Positions 6,058-8,264 of a stretch of 8,264 bases of DNA are shown here, one piece after another. Position numbers and translations under genes: made by a program. The stretch is from JAJUJL01 sp041736465 (GTDB lineage Bacteria; Chloroflexota; Anaerolineae; Anaerolineales; UBA4823): assembly GCA_041736465.1 (NCBI GenBank), contig JBGSTO010000329.1, positions 1-8,264 of the forward strand, read 5' to 3'. The notes beneath the pieces are model-generated. The model ran no database searches and was not told where the DNA came from. It saw only the letters and a list, made by a program, of their open reading frames with translations. How positions within the stretch are numbered: position 1 is the first letter of the stretch; every line of letters starts with the position of its first letter.

Positions 6058-6771
6058 ATGACTTCAGCCAACCTGTTGGAAACCATCGATCCGCGTTACA
6101 ACACCATCTACCGCCTCGGCGCGTTTGCCAGCATCCTCAGCGCCCTTTCGATTGCATTCGCCATCGCCGCCTACTTTATCTGGCCCTACAAAGGCAACAC
6201 CACCTCGATCGAAGCTATCTTCACCCTCCTGCAAACCGACAAGCTGGGCGGGCTGATCTCGCTCGATATTTCGATGCTGTTGATTGCGCCGATCAATATC
6301 CTGATGTTCCTGGCGGTATATGCCGCCCTCCGGCGAGTAGACGAATCGATTACGCTGATTGCCCTGGTGCTGGCACTGATCGCCGTGGTGCTGGTCATCG
6401 TCTGCCGCCCGCTGATTGAACTGACCGTTCTCAGCGACCATTATGCCGCAACCACCGATCCAACCGAAAAACTGCGTTATCTGGCCGCCGGGGAGGTACT
6501 GCGCAGTTCTCTGGATGGCACCGCCTGGATGATGCAGACGGTCTTTTTTATGCTCGCCGGGCTGATCAATTGCCTGCTGATGCTGCGCACGACATTTTTC
6601 AGCAAAGCCACCGCCTGGTTGGGCATTGTCAACAGTGCCATTGGGCTGGGATTTTTCCTGCCCACCATTGGCCTGCTTTTCCTGTTTTTGAATACCATAG
6701 GGAGTGTGCCGTGGTGTTTCCTGCTGGCGCGCGATTTATCCCGCTTGATAAAAGGAAATCTTGCACAATGA
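6058..6771 (+). CDS. DUF4386-like integral membrane protein (second copy)
   Basis: This 237-residue protein has five to six hydrophobic helices (about 18-43, 62-90, 94-120, 153-176 and 184-228, the last long enough for two). Features seen in DUF4386-like proteins include YRLGAFASIL near the start, a mid-protein polar loop and a C-terminal KATAWLGIVNSAIGLG-type segment. The loop from residue 125 (LSDHYA to LAAGEVL) matches the same position in the 3270 protein, so the two are diverged paralogues. The start is supported by AAGGAG. The stop overlaps the flavodoxin gene as ATGA, so the membrane protein and the flavoprotein are probably made together. No catalytic residues are recognisable and the role is unknown. 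Confidence 0.78.
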   Translation: MTSANLLETIDPRYNTIYRLGAFASILSALSIAFAIAAYFIWPYKGNTTSIEAIFTLLQTDKLGGLISLDISMLLIAPINILMFLAVYAALRRVDESITLIALVLALIAVVLVIVCRPLIELTVLSDHYAATTDPTEKLRYLAAGEVLRSSLDGTAWMMQTVFFMLAGLINCLLMLRTTFFSKATAWLGIVNSAIGLGFFLPTIGLLFLFLNTIGSVPWCFLLARDLSRLIKGNLAQ

Positions 6772-7253
6772 AAACGCTGGTCATCTATGACTCAGTTTTC
6801 GGTAACACCGAAAAAATTGCCCGCTCCATCGCGGCGGCGCTTGGAACGCAGGCCATTCCCGTCAGCCAGGCGGATTCCAATCAACTGCGCGACCTCGACC
6901 TGCTGGTGGTCGGCTCACCGACGCGCGGATTCCGCCCCACGGAAGGTATCAGCAAATTGCTCAATAGCCTGCCCAAAAATTACCTGACTGGCGTGCGCGT
7001 GGCCGCCTTCGACACCCGCATCGTGTTGGAAACGATTGACTCCAAAGCCCTGCGCTTCCTGGTGGATAAGGGCGGTTACGCCGCCAGCACGATTGCCAAA
7101 GTGCTCGGAAAGAAGGGGGGTAAGTTAGCGGTTCCGAAGGAAGGCTTTTTTGTCACCGGCGAGCAGGGGCCGCTCAAAGACGGCGAACTGGAACGCGCCG
7201 CGGCCTGGGTCAGGAAGGTTCAATATGGAAATGCTTACGGAGGAAAGATATGA
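6768..7253 (+). CDS. Flavodoxin-family protein
   Basis: This 161-residue soluble protein begins with a beta-strand and the FMN phosphate-binding loop DSVFGNTEKIA (residues 8-18), the hallmark of flavodoxins. VVGSPTRGFRPTEG is the second loop contacting the isoalloxazine ring. The size fits a short-chain flavodoxin or flavodoxin-domain protein, which carries one or two electrons between redox enzymes or acts as a quinone reductase-like protein. The C-terminal half is Lys/Gly-rich (GKKGGKLAVPKEG), as in other standalone flavodoxin-like proteins. The gene overlaps its neighbours on both sides as ATGA, and the next gene is an NAD(P)H-type MDR reductase, so a shared redox role is plausible but not shown. 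AGGA at 6753-6756 is rather far (11 bases) from the start. Confidence 0.9.
   Translation: MKTLVIYDSVFGNTEKIARSIAAALGTQAIPVSQADSNQLRDLDLLVVGSPTRGFRPTEGISKLLNSLPKNYLTGVRVAAFDTRIVLETIDSKALRFLVDKGGYAASTIAKVLGKKGGKLAVPKEGFFVTGEQGPLKDGELERAAAWVRKVQYGNAYGGKI
7239..7243 (+). promoter_or_regulatory. Shine-Dalgarno GGAGG for the first MDR gene
   Basis: GGAGG ends 6 bases before ATG 7250 and lies inside the end of the flavodoxin gene. The same site, followed by AAA, precedes the second MDR gene at 8187, so it was copied with the gene. Confidence 0.75.
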
Positions 7254-7295
7254 AGGCAATGATTTACACCACCTACGGCCCGCCCGAAGTGCTGC
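7239..7295 (+). repeat. Direct repeat, copy 1: ribosome site plus MDR start
   Basis: This 57-base stretch aligns without gaps to 8187-8243, with 45 of 57 bases identical. The longest exact shared block, TACGGCCCGCC, lies within the GPP codons. Identity extends into the non-coding Shine-Dalgarno side (GGAGGAAA), consistent with tandem gene duplication. Part of the coding similarity is also expected from family conservation. Confidence 0.55.
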
Positions 7296-8176
7296 AAATG
7301 GCAGACCTGCCCAAACCCGCCCCGCGTCCGAACGAAGTGCTGGTAAAAATCCACGCCACCACCGTCACCATCGGCGATTGTCGGATGCGTAGTTTTACCG
7401 TCCCACCGGAACAATGGCTCTTTGCCCGCCTGTACCTGGGCGTTTTCAGGCCGCGCCGCAAAGTTTTGGGCATGGAACTGGCCGGGGACATCGAAGTGGT
7501 TGGCGCAAAAGTCACGCGCTTCAAACCTGGCGACGCCGTCTTTGCCTCCACCTTCGAGGCAGATTGGGGCGGCTACGCCGAATACAAATGCTTCGCGGAA
7601 GACGGCGTGCTGGCGCTCAAACCATCCAACCTGGATTACGGAGAAGCAGCTGCTGCGGTAGGTGGCGGGGTGACGGCGCTGCGCTGTTTGAGACGGGCCA
7701 ACCTCCAGCCGGGGCAGACGGTGTTGATCTATGGCGCGTCCGGTGCAGTGGGGACGAATGCCGTTCAACTGGCGCGCAACCTGTTTGGTTGCGAAGTGAC
7801 CGGGGTATGTAGCGCGGCTAATCTCGATCTGGTGAAAACGCTGGGCGCAGCGCATGTGTTGGACTACGCCCGCCAGGATTTCACCCAACGAGGTCCAATT
7901 TACGATGTAGTTTTTGACGCGGTTGCCAAATTTCCACCCGCTCAGGCCCACAAAGCTCTCAAACCCGGTGGCGTGTACCTAAATGTCCATCGGGATTCTG
8001 ACCACGCCAAACCCGGCCAGACACGCCTCCAGGAAATCTTGGAACTCAAAGAGTTGCTCGAGGCCGTCCATTTCAAACCGGTCATTGACCGAGTCTATCC
8101 CTTCGAACAAATCGTCGAGGCGCACCGCTATGTGGAGCAGGGGCACAAAAAGGGCAATGTGGTCATCACGCTCTAA
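7250..8176 (+). CDS. MDR-superfamily NAD(P)-dependent oxidoreductase (quinone reductase-like)
   Basis: This 308-residue protein has the medium-chain dehydrogenase/reductase fold: an N-terminal GroES-like domain starting MKAMIYTTYGPPEVL, the VLVKIHATTV strand, then a Rossmann domain with GASGAVG at residues 162-168. The end, typical of the family, reads HRYVEQGHKKGNVVITL. Cys44 in GDCRMR sits where zinc ADHs have their first catalytic-zinc ligand, but the GHE motif is replaced by GMELAG, so the catalytic zinc site looks absent. It is therefore more likely a zeta-crystallin/quinone oxidoreductase-type enzyme that reduces quinones, enones or aldehydes with NAD(P)H in the cytosol. The choice of NADPH or NADH cannot be made by eye. 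It overlaps the flavodoxin gene by ATGA and is followed after 21 bases by a second MDR gene. Confidence 0.92.
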   Translation: MKAMIYTTYGPPEVLQMADLPKPAPRPNEVLVKIHATTVTIGDCRMRSFTVPPEQWLFARLYLGVFRPRRKVLGMELAGDIEVVGAKVTRFKPGDAVFASTFEADWGGYAEYKCFAEDGVLALKPSNLDYGEAAAAVGGGVTALRCLRRANLQPGQTVLIYGASGAVGTNAVQLARNLFGCEVTGVCSAANLDLVKTLGAAHVLDYARQDFTQRGPIYDVVFDAVAKFPPAQAHKALKPGGVYLNVHRDSDHAKPGQTRLQEILELKELLEAVHFKPVIDRVYPFEQIVEAHRYVEQGHKKGNVVITL

Positions 8177-8186
8177 AGAGCCAAGC

Positions 8187-8191
8187 GGAGG
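8187..8191 (+). promoter_or_regulatory. Shine-Dalgarno GGAGG for the second MDR gene
   Basis: GGAGG ends 6 bases before ATG 8198, the same motif and spacing as for the first MDR gene. Confidence 0.75.
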
Positions 8192-8243
8192 AAACGCATG
8201 AAAGCAATACTTTGCACCGCTTACGGCCCGCCGGAAGTCATGC
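8187..8243 (+). repeat. Direct repeat, copy 2: ribosome site plus MDR start
   Basis: This is the partner of 7239-7295, with 45 of 57 aligned bases identical. The repeat may continue past the window end, which cannot be judged here. Confidence 0.55.
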
Positions 8244-8264
8244 GACCCAGCGAATTGGATAAAC
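8198..8264 (+). CDS. Second MDR-superfamily oxidoreductase, N-terminal 22 codons (3' truncated by window)
   Basis: The first 22 codons read MKAILCTAYGPPEV and continue as a GroES-like N-terminus of the MDR superfamily. The opening matches the preceding gene at MKA, at the single Y-G-P-P-E-V block and at the upstream GGAGGAAA. It is probably a tandem paralogue of the 7250 gene. After the conserved V the sequence diverges (MRPSELDK). Neither the zinc site nor the Rossmann motif is within the window, so its chemistry cannot be inferred. Confidence 0.8.
   Translation, partial: MKAILCTAYGPPEVMRPSELDK

Noticed and set aside
7235..7951. Long minus-strand open frame (238 codons) opposite the MDR gene
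   Set aside because: It lies wholly against a gene with clear MDR motifs, has no recognisable domain, and is the usual antisense shadow of GC-rich codons.

Overview
The window is a densely packed bacterial gene string in which every supported gene reads on the + strand. Moderately high GC, many ATGA or TGATG stop/start overlaps, good Shine-Dalgarno sites and a high share of small membrane proteins fit a free-living bacterium. The mix (CPBP protease, CrtI/CrtISO-like FAD enzyme, DUF4386-like membrane proteins, flavodoxin, repeated MDR reductases) is reminiscent of Chloroflexota such as Anaerolineae, but this is an impression of style: there is no rRNA or other marker gene here to prove it.

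Layout. (1) 1-1875: the 3' end of a CPBP-type membrane protease, a 65-residue two-helix membrane protein and a phytoene-desaturase-like FAD oxidoreductase, all overlapping end to start. (2) 1921-3114: an MFS drug/sugar-type transporter after a 45-bp gap. (3) 3115-3269: a 155-bp spacer with no convincing gene. (4) 3270-5979: a DUF4386-like membrane protein, two tandem paralogues of an unrecognised five-helix membrane protein with two invariant cysteines, a 26-codon ORF wedged between those paralogues, and an MBL-fold hydrolase broken by a -1 frame change at GGGAAAA. (5) 6058-8264: a second DUF4386-like protein, a flavodoxin, an MDR-family NAD(P)H-dependent reductase/dehydrogenase, and the first 22 codons of a second, duplicated MDR gene running off the end.

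How the genes may work together. Overlapping starts from 3270 to 5979 and from 6058 to 8176 suggest one or two polycistronic units with translational coupling. Soluble redox or hydrolytic enzymes (MBL hydrolase, flavodoxin, MDR reductases) are interleaved with polytopic membrane proteins of unknown role. Duplication is a theme: three sets of related genes (the Cys-containing tandem pair, the two DUF4386-like proteins, the two MDR genes) lie within 5 kb. No substrate can be assigned from the sequence. The most notable points are the uncharacterised tandem membrane family, the coupled small ORF between its members, and the frame change in the MBL gene. No RNA gene, CRISPR array, insertion sequence or clear terminator was seen, and no gene-free stretch exceeds about 155 bases.
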